Assembly: GCF_018446385.1 (NCBI RefSeq)
Contig: NC_055999.1
Location: forward strand, 79,995,859 to 80,059,858
Reading direction: 5' to 3'
DNA: 64,000 nt
DNA from: Zingiber officinale
Taxonomy: Eukaryota > Streptophyta > Magnoliopsida > Zingiberales > Zingiberaceae
In this document: positions 34,505-46,219 of the stretch, piece after piece
Numbering within the stretch: the stretch's first letter is position 1
Layout of the letters: each line of letters starts with the position of its first letter
Translations under genes and position numbers: made by a program
The notes under the pieces: model-generated
What the model was told of the DNA's origin: nothing
Seen by the model: the letters and a program-made list of their open reading frames with translations, nothing else
Database searches by the model: none

Positions 34505-34695
34505 CTCTCTCCTCTTACTATAGATGTGGCAAAAGGTGATTCATTCACTTTCAACGGTCTGTCAACCCGTCCCTAGGCTAACACAGAAGAAGTAAATTAC
34601 AAATGAATACTAACCATTAGTGTAATGACTAAAGTATGAGAAAATGTATGATGGGGCATTCCGAACTTTAACCCTATAACCTAGTATACCACCGT
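34505..34695 (-). mobile_element. SINE family S2, diverged copy
   Basis: It aligns end to end with the neighbouring S2 copy: CTCTTACTATAGATG, GTGGCAAAAG, TCAACCCGTCCC, GCTAACACAG, AATGACTAA and a decayed box-B region. It lies head-to-tail directly against 34696-34930. It is clearly older than its neighbour. Confidence 0.55.
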
Positions 34696-34930
34696 ACCGA
34701 GAGGACCTCCTCTCACTATAGATGGTGGCAAAAGACGAATACGTTCGCCCCCAGCGTCCTCGCCAACTCGTCCCAAGGCCAACACGGATGAGGTAAATCA
34801 CGGGTGGTTACTAGCCTTTGGAATAGTGACTAACACATAAGGAAGATATTTATCTCGACTTTATCGAGATTCGAACCCTAGATCTCATGATGATAATATT
34901 TTATGTACTAACCATTAGATATCATCAGAA
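34696..34930 (-). mobile_element. SINE family S2, well-kept tRNA-like head
   Basis: On the minus strand a box A (AATGGTTAGTACA, 34904-34916) and a near-perfect box B (GGGTTCGAATCTC, 34866-34878) are spaced as in a tRNA gene. The body then runs ATAAATATCTTCC, GTCACTATTCC, TGATTTACCTC, GGACGAGTTGGCGAGG and ends CTATAGTGAGAGG. The same body occurs at 34505-34695 and 61200-61395. It is a polymerase III type SINE by structure; activity is not implied. Confidence 0.75.
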
Positions 34931-35204
34931 CCCTCTCGCTGTAGATGAGTCATGAGAAGCGGTCCCATCCACAATAATTCTCCGCTCAATGAATTTTCCT
35001 GTTTGTTGGCAATAAACAGATGAAATCCAATAATAATCGTTCAGTGAATTTAAGATTTTGATGCTCAGAATTGTAAAGGCAATTAAGGATTTTTTTTATA
35101 AATAATTCAGATTTTCAGATTGATTAATTTTCAAATGATTGATTCAATCTTACGTAAATTTTCCATCTATCATAAATTAAAAATTAAATTAAAAAATATT
35201 TATA

Positions 35205-35460
35205 TTGAAGACCACTAACAGCTAATCTTTACATTTGACCAATAGTTGTAGGCCGCTATGCTCCACCTAAGTATTAGAACTGTGAGTCGTAAATACGGTC
35301 GCTCTGTCAGGTGGAGGCTACTCAACCCCACCTGAATAATCATATTTTATGTTACTTCTCATAATTTTTAAATTAATCTGTTTCGACCGAGAATCGAACC
35401 GTAGTGTTTTCAATATCCACCCAGCACTTTATCGTTGCACCGTATCTCGGGATAAAAGAT
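35205..35460 (-). mobile_element. SINE family S3 (tRNA-derived)
   Basis: On the minus strand a tRNA-like head has box A GGTGCAACGATAAAGTGCT (within 35421-35441) and box B GGTTCGATTCTC (35389-35400). The body contains GGTGGGGTTGAGTAGCCTCC and ACCTGACAGAGCGACCG and runs into an AT-rich tail near 35205. The body is unrelated to S1 and S2. No target duplication is clear. Confidence 0.65.
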
Positions 35461-35469
35461 TAAGGATCT

Positions 35470-38400
35470 TGATCAAGGTAAAGGAACATATGTTTCAACT
35501 AAAATTAAAAAGTAATTTTTTACACTTTTAAATTTATCCTAATAACCAATAAATTTTTTTTATATAATCAAATAAGTCATCTTTGACATTAATCGATTGG
35601 ACGAGTGATATTTACTCTAACTACACAATGTCAAATGGTTTAACTAAATGAAAGATGTCACTGTGAAGTGATTGAAAGTTTGTATGCGAAAAGGGAGTAA
35701 ATGGATCTAGAGTGGGAGTAACAACACAAAAATAAAAGGTAGGCCTTCACTTTTTTTTTTTTTTTTTTTTTGTTAGAATATTAAATGGGTGCTTTTTTAT
35801 ATATTTATTATCAAAAGGTATCTTTGCTACGATACCCTTAACTCTTTGTCCATTGAATTAATTACCTAGGTAGTCAATTTGACTAATTCGTAGGACAGCA
35901 TCTCCTGCACATGTGAAAGGGTGAGATTAGCCCGCGGCGGAGTATCTTTTGTAATGTTTTAGATATTTAAAAATTGAACGTCAGTCTTAATAAATTAATA
36001 GATATTTTTTTTAATAAAGAGGTATCTAAGAATATTAAATTAATTGACCACAAATTATAAACACTTTTCAATTTATTTTAATAACCAATGAAAATTTTAT
36101 ATAAAACTAAATCTGATCATCCAAAATTAATTAATGTAAACTGAATATTCGATACCAATAAAAAAAATAAAATTAATTGAATATTCTGAAAGTTAATTTT
36201 TAAATGTACATAACTCTTCTCAAATTCACATTTAGTTTATAAATATAGCTCAAACTTTTGCAAATCCTCATGTTAGCATTGTATCAACATAGTATATATA
36301 TCCTCGATAATCGCTTCTTTCAAAAAAAAACAAAGGTGGTCCCGATAGCCTTAATGGAGACTAGACAATTCGAAACTGCATAGATTTTGGTTAAATTGTC
36401 CAATGTCATAATTCTACGCATAATTATAGCTCCAACTTTCATAGATCCTCGTTCTAGCATCCACTTACGATAATGTAAGCGTTGCCGACGATTTGTATTT
36501 GAGAAATTTGTTTACGATAAAACTGGGACAGTTTTGATGAAACTGGTATTGTGCCTAGTTCATTGCTACCTTCTGTAATACAGTGGAGGTCGCTGCAAGA
36601 CCATTAATTCTGAAGATAGCCGGTCTTCCTCCTTGCACAGGATAAATCTGAAGAACTTACACACAATCAGAAGTCAACTTCTAAAAATGTCTCATTTTGA
36701 GCTCATCTGACTATATTCTCACTGCATCACACCCCCACCCAAGCAATTCTCACTTTGTTTGCATCAACCTGGAACTTACTTAATCCCAGCAACATGCTTG
36801 TCGGATGAATACAATTCAGAGCTGCACTAGAACTGAACTCCTGTAGCTCAAGTGCATGATGATTGTCATATTTTGTTTAACATGTTGGCAAAGTGAACAT
36901 TTCACTGGTTTTTTGGATGCAGAGTTCAGTTTTAGGTAGCATCCATGTTGATTGATTTGCTTAATCTCCAATGCTGATTAAGATATTTAGTAATGGAAAT
37001 CAATCAGTATGATACATATTGCACACATTTTCTCCCCCATTTTTTCCTTTTAGTAACAGGAAAATCTTTTTGTTAACAACTGTTCTAGTTGAAATTTGGA
37101 TATACAAGTCCATATAATACTTTTGGCATTATAGGTCATTTGAGAAATGCTTTGAACAAATCTTTTACATAATCATTTAGTTATTTTGAACTTGAATATA
37201 TAAATGCATTTTAAAAAGGACACGAGGATGAATGAGAGAGAGTACCTGGAAGGTTACCATCCTCCTAATCATGCACGCTCACCGTCTCTTCAGCCATTGA
37301 CAAGGATCACCTGGAAACTTTGCTCATTTGTTTTACATGTCCACTAAAGTGAGTCATACTCTTTAGTTTAACAATAGCTACATGTCTGATTCACAGGAAG
37401 ACCGGCTTATCGACTATGTGATACTGCTTCCTCATTCTGCAACTAGTTACAGAAATGCCACATGATAAATGCAATTAGTTTAAACCATTATTTCAAAGTT
37501 TCAATCAGTATTGTTCAGTACAGCCAAAGTCGTATATACAATTTCAGTTGTACCAATTGGGTAATGCTTATCCCAATTGTACACCCAGTAACATCCTTCA
37601 ACTCTGTTTTGTTGATCAGTCACAGAAAGGAGATAAAACACTATCAAAAGTGACTAAATTGAAAAGTCAAAATGCAGCTATATTCTTTGCCTATGTTTGT
37701 TTTTCAATTGCCCAAGTCAAAGTCAAAGTCACAGTTCACATTACAAACCAAATTGCTTACAGGTGATTACTATTCATTTGGATAGTTAAGCAGCCATACT
37801 TAGCATCGATATGGACCGTCAACTATCTATTGAATCTCATGTTTTCAAATAAACATATGATAATCTAAAAGAACCAACCCCTGGATATCTTCATAGTGCA
37901 TGCATAACATCGGTGCCAGAGGCAACATGATAGTTCCACTCGAACATCACTTCAAAGCTGACACAAAAGCTAGGAACCTACCAGTTCTGAAACAGATCTC
38001 AACCACTAAACTCGGCCAGTGTACCTATATGATAGGAACACTGAATTATTCAAATTTATTAAGCTCGAAATAAATATTAATGTACTCATCTAAATCTACA
38101 GATATCCTGCCTTAATGCACAACTCCAGTGAGGTTAAACTCAATGATGGTGGCATAACCTTGGCCAACTCCAAGCATCATTATTGCCGAGAGAAGCTAAT
38201 TCTCAAAACAGAAAACAACACTTGTCTCTCTTACTAGAGATGTTCAGTAGAGTCACCAGGAAAGAGATTCTTCTCTTTGAAGACGCATGCAAGCAAGTAA
38301 TATGGATCATATCGAGTTAGTGCAAGATTCTTGTGATTCTTCTCTTGGAAGACAGATGCATGCGACTAGTGTGGATCGGATCAATTAAAGAAAAAATGTT

Positions 38401-41400
38401 TACCCAGATGGAATTTTTTTGCTTATAGTCAATATGTCAAAACGTCTCAAATAAATGCAAGTTATGTGATAGAAATCTAAACGGTTGTCCAAGTCACATC
38501 TTGTGGATTTCATTAGAGTTTAAGAAATATTCAGCAAAAATGATAACAAAGATCATCAAGCAAACTAGTAGAACTAAAATTAATAGTTGAATGAACACAT
38601 AAATGAAACTTTTTATCAACCTCTTCGAATTTTAGCAACTGATTAACATCCAGAAAGCTGAAACAAGCAATGTGATGATATTTAACAGGTAATTTATCTT
38701 ATAATGCTCACTAAAATATTTTTCATGAGGATGAATTAGGCTTGTTTTGGAAAGAAATAAAACAATGGAAGAACAAACAAAAACATTAGTGAATCAGATC
38801 AACTTAGTTAACTGTTTCCACGTAATCAATTAATTAATTCATTGCCTCTTCTCCAAAACCAAAACTAAGTGCCATGGGATCATAAAATGGTCCAATGTTA
38901 ACCTATAAATTTCTGACATTGGAACCTGCAGAAGCTAAATTCAAAAAATGTGGTTGAATCCTAGGATTTCGGTTTTGCGACTTCAATCTTGCAATTGCTC
39001 AAATTGTTTCCTTGCCTGTAATCTTACTTCAAAATGTGGCAATTTAACAACCTTTGAAATGTCATCAACCTACAATTGGTACATAGAAGGGTGAAGCTCT
39101 GTCATTGGCATAGGATTGTGGGTCCAAGAACCGATACATGAAATCTAGTCAGAGTATCACTGCAGGTACATGCAGCAGAACCTGGTCCATAGGTAGCAGA
39201 CAATGTTACCTCATTTATGTGTCTTAATTTCAATTGTAGCAAAAGTTGAGTCACCCAGGCGCCTCTCACAATCCGTCCCCAGATTATGTGTCTTAATTTC
39301 AAGAGTGATAGCAGAGTGGGTTGAATTAGGTAAATGTTGCATGGTAATGCAAATAACCATTTTATGACTACAACAAAATTTCTACAAATGGTCAAGTAAT
39401 TGGTTAGAACTCTAGAAGAGAAAGATTGTGCTGAACATAGTCAAAAGGTGTTGCTGCTATAACATAATTAGCCTCAGGTCAGCTAGTGTTATTTACATAG
39501 GCTAAAATGCTCTAGAAAAAAAAAACTAAATCAATGTTATGCAAATAAAACTCAAAGTGGATCCAAGTAATAAGAAGCCGATTCCTGTCAAGTCTAGTCA
39601 AGCATCAACATTTGTAGATATGGCCTTATTGTCCCGCATATTCAGATAAATAAACCACCAACATTTGATATGTATTAGCTTGATAGGTGTATTGACCCAG
39701 GAAGTTAGAGATATGGAGCTTTGACCCCACAACTCTATGTACTTATTCATTCAACTACTACTAGATACATATCGTCATTGTCATTAGTCTCGACTATTTG
39801 GGGTTTGCTATATGAATCTTATTTTGCATTAAACTTTATGTAGTCAAGGTCTGAAATTTCATATTTCAGTCTCCAACTGAAACAATATGCGCTGTTGGTA
39901 CAGATAGCATTCTAAGATGATGTTGGTCAGCACTGATCCGTAGGAGGAATCAATGACAGATGAAGAAGAAATGAGGGAAGACATCGTGGAAGACCTCACA
40001 AAAGAAGCATTGAGGAAGCCTCTAATGAAACCCAAGCTCACGGACGATCTCACAGACAACCTCCAGCTCGCATATGCCTCACAGGTTCCCCTAATGTAAC
40101 CCTATCTCGTAGAAGTTTTGCAAATGTAGTGCTACTCCGAGCAAGCCTTGTGAACCAACAACAACATAAACAAGGCTTAGAATGGAAACTTACCTTCTTT
40201 TTTTCCTCCCAAGAAAAGACAAACTAGGGAATCATTTCTCTCTCCTGGATTCTTTTCCCTATGCTCTTTCTTTCCTCAATTGTTCCCTGCATTAATAGGA
40301 AAACCAACCTGGTTGATTCACTTAGCTAACTAAAAAATTTTCATATTTAAACATGTCCATTTTGTCTAAATATTCTCTCTTTTCTTATTATCTATTAGTG
40401 TTGCACCTAATTGCTCTTGGGTAGTAGGTTGTTTTAAATTAACTTTTCTATGAGTCTCATATATCTTAGCATTTCATCTTTGTTATATTAACTATTAACT
40501 TATTGTACGTATCCCAAAGTTGTTTAATGCTATGATCCATAAAGCATGAAGTTGTACCACAGTCATAACAAATAAAAATAAATAAAACCAAAGGGCCTAC
40601 AACAATCACAAGACTTAACAAAAGTTCCTCTCCATAATAAACAAAGCATACACGTTTTTTTTTTAATACAACCTATAAACGAGGGGGATATTTAGGGAAT
40701 TGATTGTTATCGTCGTTAATATCAATGTCATCTAATATTATTCCTTAGAAGAAATCAATAGACCCATGGTCAATGCTGCTTTGTTAATACTTTTGAAATT
40801 GTTCGCAAGGATGTCCTCATCCACTTTTGGAGTAGATTTAGTAACTTACATTTTGGAACCAACAAAGAAGACCCATAATGCTTAAGAGAGTAGATGACCA
40901 AAATTGTTCAAAAAGTGATCCAGGCATCACCTATGTGGTTTGATCCAGCCCTTGAATCAGTGAAATCCAGTTGCTGATTCAAGTGCTGCCAAAGAGGCCA
41001 AACAGGATCAACTACAACAGTGAACAGGCTTAGCCAACAAGGCTTGAAGAAAAAACCAAGGGCCTTCACTCAGTGAAGCCAAAGGTGGCTCTAATGCCTT
41101 CATAGAGGGTGAAGGCATTCAGCTGTTACATTGTACAATAATTCATGTTTGCTATGAATCCCCTTCCTCACCTCTCTACTTGCAAGAAAAAGGAAGAAAA
41201 CTGAGTAATAGAACAAGGCAAAGAGAGGCGAAGAAGATGAGGAAAGGGTCAAGAGATAGAGAGAGGATTGAAGAGTGGACCTCACCCAAGGGGATTACCT
41301 ATATTTAGAAAACCCTAACTTCTTAGAATAGGTGATTTAATGTATGTAGAATTAGGGAAAACAAAACATTGTATTGCTTATCATTATTGAGATAATTATT

Positions 41401-41866
41401 TCTCGGGTATATATAGACATGATAAATCCCAACTTAAAATACCAATACAAGATTCAACCCACTACACATTAATACTCCTATCAATCTAATACCTCTAACA
41501 ATCCCAACAAGGCCCCTCACCTCTATGCCATTCTTATCTTCTACCTCATATTCCCTACTGCTCCTTCATTGATCCTCCAACAATTTAAGATCCAACCACC
41601 AGTACCCAAGGTTTAGTTGTTAAACCAACCCAAACATGTCGCTTTGAACTACCACTTTTCACGGCAAAGTCTCTCCCTCCTAGCAAAGTATCTATCTCTT
41701 TCTCTCATCTATTTGTCCAAAGTACTATCAAATTTTAAATGTTGCCATAATTTTTGTCTTTCATTTTTGTATCCAATTTTTTTCCCCCTCAAAGCAGATA
41801 TTGCAATTATAATCTCAGAGTAGATGTTGTAAGTATTGCATCCTCTTTCTCTTGAATAGATGGCAT
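35470..41866. other. Long region with no recognised gene
   Basis: AT-rich at first, with a T-run of about 21 at 35751-35771. From about 36500 to 41300 the composition is more gene-like, but no frame exceeds about 100 codons and none shows a family I recognise. At about 39758-39845 the phrase TCTCGACTATTTGGGGTTTG resembles the end of plant LINE-type repeats. Decayed introns or a non-coding transcript are possible, but the sequence does not show it. Confidence 0.4.
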
Positions 41867-43162
41867 CATAGTTATTTAAGGCATGAGATGTCAAAAGCGC
41901 ATATGTGTTATGAGGCCTAAGACGCATGTCTTACCGAAGTAAGGCGCTCTAGGTATAAATTTTTACAATTCAAACATATAATTTCTTCCAAAATATTTCA
42001 CTAACAAAATTATAGTATATAAAATACAACAACAACAACCAAGCTTCATCCGACTAGGTGAGATCAACTATATAGATCCTTCTATGCCATTGGTCTCTAT
42101 CCCCCTCCTATATCACCATCATCTATATTTAAATAAACTTTATCTTGTTTTATTGTTGCTAGTCAAGTCTTTTTTGGTCTTCCTTGTTTGATATGTATAT
42201 TTGTTATAGATTCACATCGTCTAACAGGGGCATTTATTGACCATGTACATGTCAGTACCATCTTAAACGTGTCTCTCGAATTATAGTACATAAAATATTA
42301 AACAATAATGTAAATATAAAATTCATTAGCAAATAAATAAATTATACACATAATTTAAATTTTAAAAAAAACTTTAAATATCTAAATCATCAAAATCTTC
42401 ATCATCTTCTTCAATCATATCATCAATTTCCTCAAGACCGATTTCTTCCTCCTCTTCATAATAAGTTGACTTGTAGAAGATCTACTCTTAGTTCCTTTTG
42501 ATGTAGTTACTCTTACTTCTTTTGAAAAAGATGAAACTCAATATCTAAAACTATAGGCATCTTCATCAACTCTAAAAGCTCGTGCAACTTCACTTCAAAT
42601 TGACAAATACCAAATCATTTTCTTCATCAGTGTTATCATTCAATCCCATCATCAATCATTCATTGCTATCGTCTATCTCATCCAAAGAAATAGGATCGAT
42701 AGTGTCACACATATTATATCAGCATCTCAAAACCTATTATATTTAATAAAAACTAAATCATTTAGTTTTTTTTGCTCAGCATGTTTCTTCTTTTGGAATG
42801 AAGCTTCACACAAAACAAAAAATATTTTAATTTTATTCTTTTTATAATAAATTAATTTAATATTTTCTTAAATATTTATACTTACATGTCCAGAAATGCT
42901 CTAGTTTCATTCACAAGCAGAGAAATAAGTGTCGCAAGCATTCTTACGTAATTAATTAAAGGGTAATTAAAGATATGGACCAGACTTTAAAAAGTCTTTT
43001 TTTAAGCCTCATTTGCATCTATACGTCTCGCTTCAATAAGGCGAGAAAAAATGCATCTGTAGCCACTCACATAATACTCGCTTAAGGTGACCAGGCGCAA
43101 GAGGCTCGCCTTGTTGTGCCTTGCACCTAGGCACAGCCAAGCAAGTGCCTTTAATAACTATA
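41867..43162 (-). mobile_element. hAT transposon relic (1.3 kb)
   Basis: Ends are CATAGTTATTTAAGGC on the left and, reversed, TATAGTTATTAAAGGC on the right. Flanks GATGGCAT (41859-41866) and GATGACAT (43163-43170) match at 7 of 8, the hAT duplication size. Minus-strand translation near 42700-42600 gives DPISLDEIDDSNEW, typical of the end of plant hAT transposases, followed by an acidic tail (IEEDDEDFDD near 42400). Most of the transposase is deleted. GGCGC-rich subterminal repeats lie at both ends. A LINE is nested at 42027-42278. Confidence 0.72.
42027..42278 (-). mobile_element. 5'-truncated LINE (RTE-like) 3' end
   Basis: On the minus strand it encodes the tail of a LINE reverse transcriptase: INAPVRRCESI and QGRPKKTWLATI, as in plant RTE-type LINEs, with a frame change before them. 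It ends in a (TTG)n simple repeat (ACAACAACA on the plus strand at 42027-42039). Near-identical 19-bp flanks, AATTATAGTATATAAAATA (42008-42026) and AATTATAGTACATAAAATA (42279-42297), differ at one base. It jumped into the hAT relic, so it is the younger of the two. Confidence 0.8.
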
Positions 43163-43170
43163 GATGACAT

Positions 43171-44440
43171 AACTTTACCCTATCATATCTCTAATAATTT
43201 ATCCTCGTCTCTCGAAGTAATATTAGACTATCTTAGTTTCTTTTGGTATTGATTTGCTGTCTCAAGAGTAAATATCAAAGCCTTAATCCTCTTTCGCTCA
43301 ATAACCTTTCATAAATCCACTTTCACAAACCTCACAAACTATGACACCTTCGGTTTGAGAAAATATTAAGAATATTATAATAAAGAAGCTTTATATATTT
43401 GAAGATTTGAATATCATATCAACCCAACAAAGGTTCTTTTAACATTCACCATCAAATTCAGTTAATTGTTAACTCTTCTAAAGATCAATTTAGAACAATA
43501 TGTCATCAAATTTCTCAACCATTGCACTAGTGATTCAAATTTGGCATCTTAATTTAGTGCATTTTCACTTTATTTTTATTTGTGATGTTTTTATTATATG
43601 CAAAACATAGGATAGATAATATATATTTTGTACCTTGAGGGGAATCGTCAAAATTAGGCTATATTTTCAATTAGTTAACTAGTGGTATTGTTAGAAATGG
43701 TACGTTACATCTTCGATTGATTATTTAGACCTAGAGGTTACATACATAGGCTAGAATCTCTTCTTGTATATAAAATGAAATATTAATTTATACCTCTCAA
43801 CTAAGGGTCACATAGCAATTACAAAAAACTCCTGAAATTTTTATCTATTTATCTATTCGATCTTTATACTAGTAATGATATCTTCACAAGATCACCTTGT
43901 TGATACAAATCAATGTAGCAAATATACTGAAAAGCACTAAGGAAACATAAAATCTACAAAAACTAACAATGCAACACCTCGATAAGTTCATTTTTACTGA
44001 GATTCAGTTGTTTGTGGTATATGTTGAGGAAATTTAAACTTCTTGATTCCTTATTTCTGATTTAGCACAAGATTAACATGACATCATTGAAAGGTAGATG
44101 CAAAACAATGATAACAAGCAATTGTCTCTTATTTAACCAATATTATTTTATCACCAATTTTCGCTAGGGTTCAAGTGTGGACATAAAGTACAAATGTAAA
44201 GTTGCATAAACATATTAACATAAATATGAAAGGGTATAATAAATCCAACACCAAGGTGGTGGAGATTGATGAGTCAATGAGCAAACATAAAATAGGCATA
44301 ATGTAAATTACACAATAAGAAAGTTGGGAATTTCAGTACAGACGGCAGCTCAGCTTCTGAACATAAGAAAGGATAAATGACTGTTCTAATAAGCTAGATT
44401 CAGGGAAAAATCAAAAATATTAGAAGACAGCGTACAGTTT
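43171..44440. other. Intergenic region downstream of the glycosylase gene
   Basis: AT-rich, no open frames of note and no transposon ends seen. The last 100-200 bases before 44441 should contain the glycosylase 3' UTR, but no decisive poly(A) signal is claimed. Confidence 0.35.
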
Positions 44441-45529
44441 TCATCCAAGACCAGGAAGCATCTGAACTGGATCAATTAGCTGTGGTTGCTGCATCGTTCC
44501 ACCTCCCATGTCAGCCATATCAAGTGTTCCACCTTCAGCACTTGATGAAGCCAGAGTGGGTGTGCCCTTCGCCTCCACAAGGCGCCACATGTACCAAGAC
44601 CCAACAGAGCGATACGGTCTCCAGTGCTCACAAAGCTGCTCCATTTGCGAAGGGCGTGGAACCTCCTCGAGACCATAAAGCATCTGCACTCCCTTTCGAA
44701 CACCAAGGTCTCCGACAGGAAGGACATCCGGCCGGTGGAGTGAGAAGATCATGAACATGTGAACGGACCAGGCGCCAATGCCCTTGACCATGGTGAGCAT
44801 GGTGAAGAGAGACTTGTCATCCATGGATACAATGGCAGCGTCGGAAAGGATGCCACTGTGGTACTTTCGCGCGAGGTCGTGGAGGTAGGAGGCCTTGCGG
44901 GCGGAGACACCGATCTGGCGCAGTTGATGCGGGGTGAGGGCGAGGACAGCCTCAGGGACAACGCTTTCCTCACCGCCACAAAGGGACAGAAAGCGGGTAT
45001 ACACGGACGATCCGGCCTTGAAGGCGAGCTGCTGGTAGAGGATGCTGCGTGTGAGGGCGTGGAAGGGCGGATGGAGACACTGGAGGGAGGGAGGCTCATG
45101 CGAGTCGATGACGGGGGCGAGGTGGTGGTCAGCTGCGCGTAGGTGGCGGAAGGCAACGTCGATTTCGCCGTCGGCGGAGAGCGGACGGGGGATGACGCGG
45201 ATGGGGAGGCGGGGAGCGGAAGAGGGTGTTTTCCTGGAAGCGTCGTCGGAGGAAACCCTTCGGGCCTTTCGGGGGCGGGTGGAGATTGCGGAGTCTGTGA
45301 CGGTCGGGTTGGTGGTTGTTAGGGCTGAAGAGGTGGCGGCGGCGGATGGGTCGGATGACAGTAGGTGGTTAGGGGAAGAGGAAGAGGGCGATGTAGATTG
45401 GGCGGAACGGCGAGGCACGTCTTCCATGGGAGTGGTGAAGGCGGAGAGGAAGCGATCGGCAGCGGAAGAAGCAGAGGCGGAGGCGGAGATTGGGAATCGG
45501 GTTGCAGGCGGCGGCGACGGTGGGGGCAT
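44441..45529 (-). CDS. DNA-3-methyladenine glycosylase (AlkA/MAG type, HhH-GPD), 362 aa
   Basis: The enzyme removes alkylated bases such as 3-methyladenine to start base-excision repair. Numbering from the ATG at 45529: residues 1-110 form a Ser/Ala/Pro-rich, probably disordered leader with a basic patch (TRPRKARR at 84-91) suited to nuclear import. A two-helix start, FHALTRSILYQQLAFKAGSS, lies at 156-175. The helix-hairpin-helix is at 244-263 (LTMVKGIGAWSVHMFMIF). The catalytic Asp is D274 in LPVGDLGVRKG, the counterpart of AlkA Asp238. The Trp/Tyr-rich end RPYRSVGSWYMWRL (304-317) closes the fold. The frame stays open 30 codons further upstream but only to a GTG, so the first ATG is used. 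There is a single exon. The protein matches plant proteins of the At1g75230/At1g19480 kind. Subcellular site is inferred. Confidence 0.9.
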   Translation of the reverse strand: MPPPSPPPATRFPISASASASSAADRFLSAFTTPMEDVPRRSAQSTSPSSSSPNHLLSSDPSAAATSSALTTTNPTVTDSAISTRPRKARRVSSDDASRKTPSSAPRLPIRVIPRPLSADGEIDVAFRHLRAADHHLAPVIDSHEPPSLQCLHPPFHALTRSILYQQLAFKAGSSVYTRFLSLCGGEESVVPEAVLALTPHQLRQIGVSARKASYLHDLARKYHSGILSDAAIVSMDDKSLFTMLTMVKGIGAWSVHMFMIFSLHRPDVLPVGDLGVRKGVQMLYGLEEVPRPSQMEQLCEHWRPYRSVGSWYMWRLVEAKGTPTLASSSAEGGTLDMADMGGGTMQQPQLIDPVQMLPGLG

Positions 45530-45709
45530 CTTGATTCTTCCAAGGAAATCAACCAGATCCGTGGTTCCACGTAATCGCACACTCCCTGTTTTTTCCTTTT
45601 TCACCCATTCATCACCCACCCGTAACCACTTGACACGCGACGTGCCCGTTCGAAAATATCAATTTAGCTCGACCGACCACACTGATATTTTGACAAACAA
45701 ATCTTTGCA

Positions 45710-46215
45710 TGTAGTCCCCACCCATTAAAATCTTTGTTTTCACTCCCCAATTAAGCATCTTTACCAAATTGCCCATGATATTTTTAAGTACAAAAAATCT
45801 AAAAATCAGTATAAATCCTCTTAAATTGAGTATATTAACTTAGAATCTAATATATTTTTTATCAAATTGAGTAGGATTCTAAACCCTAAACCCTAAACCC
45901 TAAACCTAAACCCTAAACCCTAAATCCTAAACCCTAAACCCTAACCCTAAACCCTAAACCCTAAACCCTAAAAAATAAGAGGAACAATTTTGATAGAAAA
46001 TATACTCGATTTTTAATATAAAGTACTGACTTTAAGAAGAATTATACTCATTTTTGGACTTTTTGTACTCAATTTTGAAATTTTTGTACTAAAAAATCTG
46101 AGGGGCAATTTAGGTATCAATATTTACATGAGGGAGTTGAAACAAGTAATACTTTGCATGCAGGGAGTGGAAACAAAGTTTTTTGGACATGGGAATTGCA
46201 TGCAAAGTTAACATT
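45710..46215. repeat. Foldback element with telomeric repeat in its loop
   Basis: The left arm (about 45710-45870) holds TTTGCATGTAGTCCC, TTTGTTTTCACTCCC, AAATTGCCC and AGTACAAAAAATC. The right arm (about 45975-46210), reversed, holds TTTGCATGCAATTCCC, TTTGTTTCCACTCCC, AAATTGCCC and AGTACAAAAATTTC in the same order. Between them is the CCCTAAA array at 45880-45971. No transposase is present. A non-autonomous DNA transposon is likely; the superfamily is unclear and no flank duplication is claimed. Confidence 0.6.
45880..45971. repeat. Interstitial telomeric repeat (CCCTAAA)n
   Basis: About 13 units of the plant telomere motif CCCTAAA, with a few variant units (CCTAAA, CCCTAAT-like and CCCTAA). 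It is flanked on both sides by inverted arms of the same element and by ordinary gene space, so it is not a chromosome end. Confidence 0.92.
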
Positions 46216-46219
46216 ATGA

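Noticed and set aside
41600-41830. Small secreted-protein-like frame
   Set aside because: It is AT-rich, with no signal peptide pattern that stands out from background and no splice or promoter context.
45530-45619. Glycosylase start 30 codons further upstream
   Set aside because: The frame opens with GTG, not ATG; the first ATG is at 45529.
45042-45728. 228-codon open frame opposite the glycosylase
   Set aside because: Composition is arginine/glycine/glutamate-rich, a mirror of GC-rich serine/proline codons on the coding strand; no family signature.
45880-45971. A chromosome end or recent end-to-end fusion
   Set aside because: The array is short, in one orientation, and flanked by inverted arms of one element in the middle of gene space.
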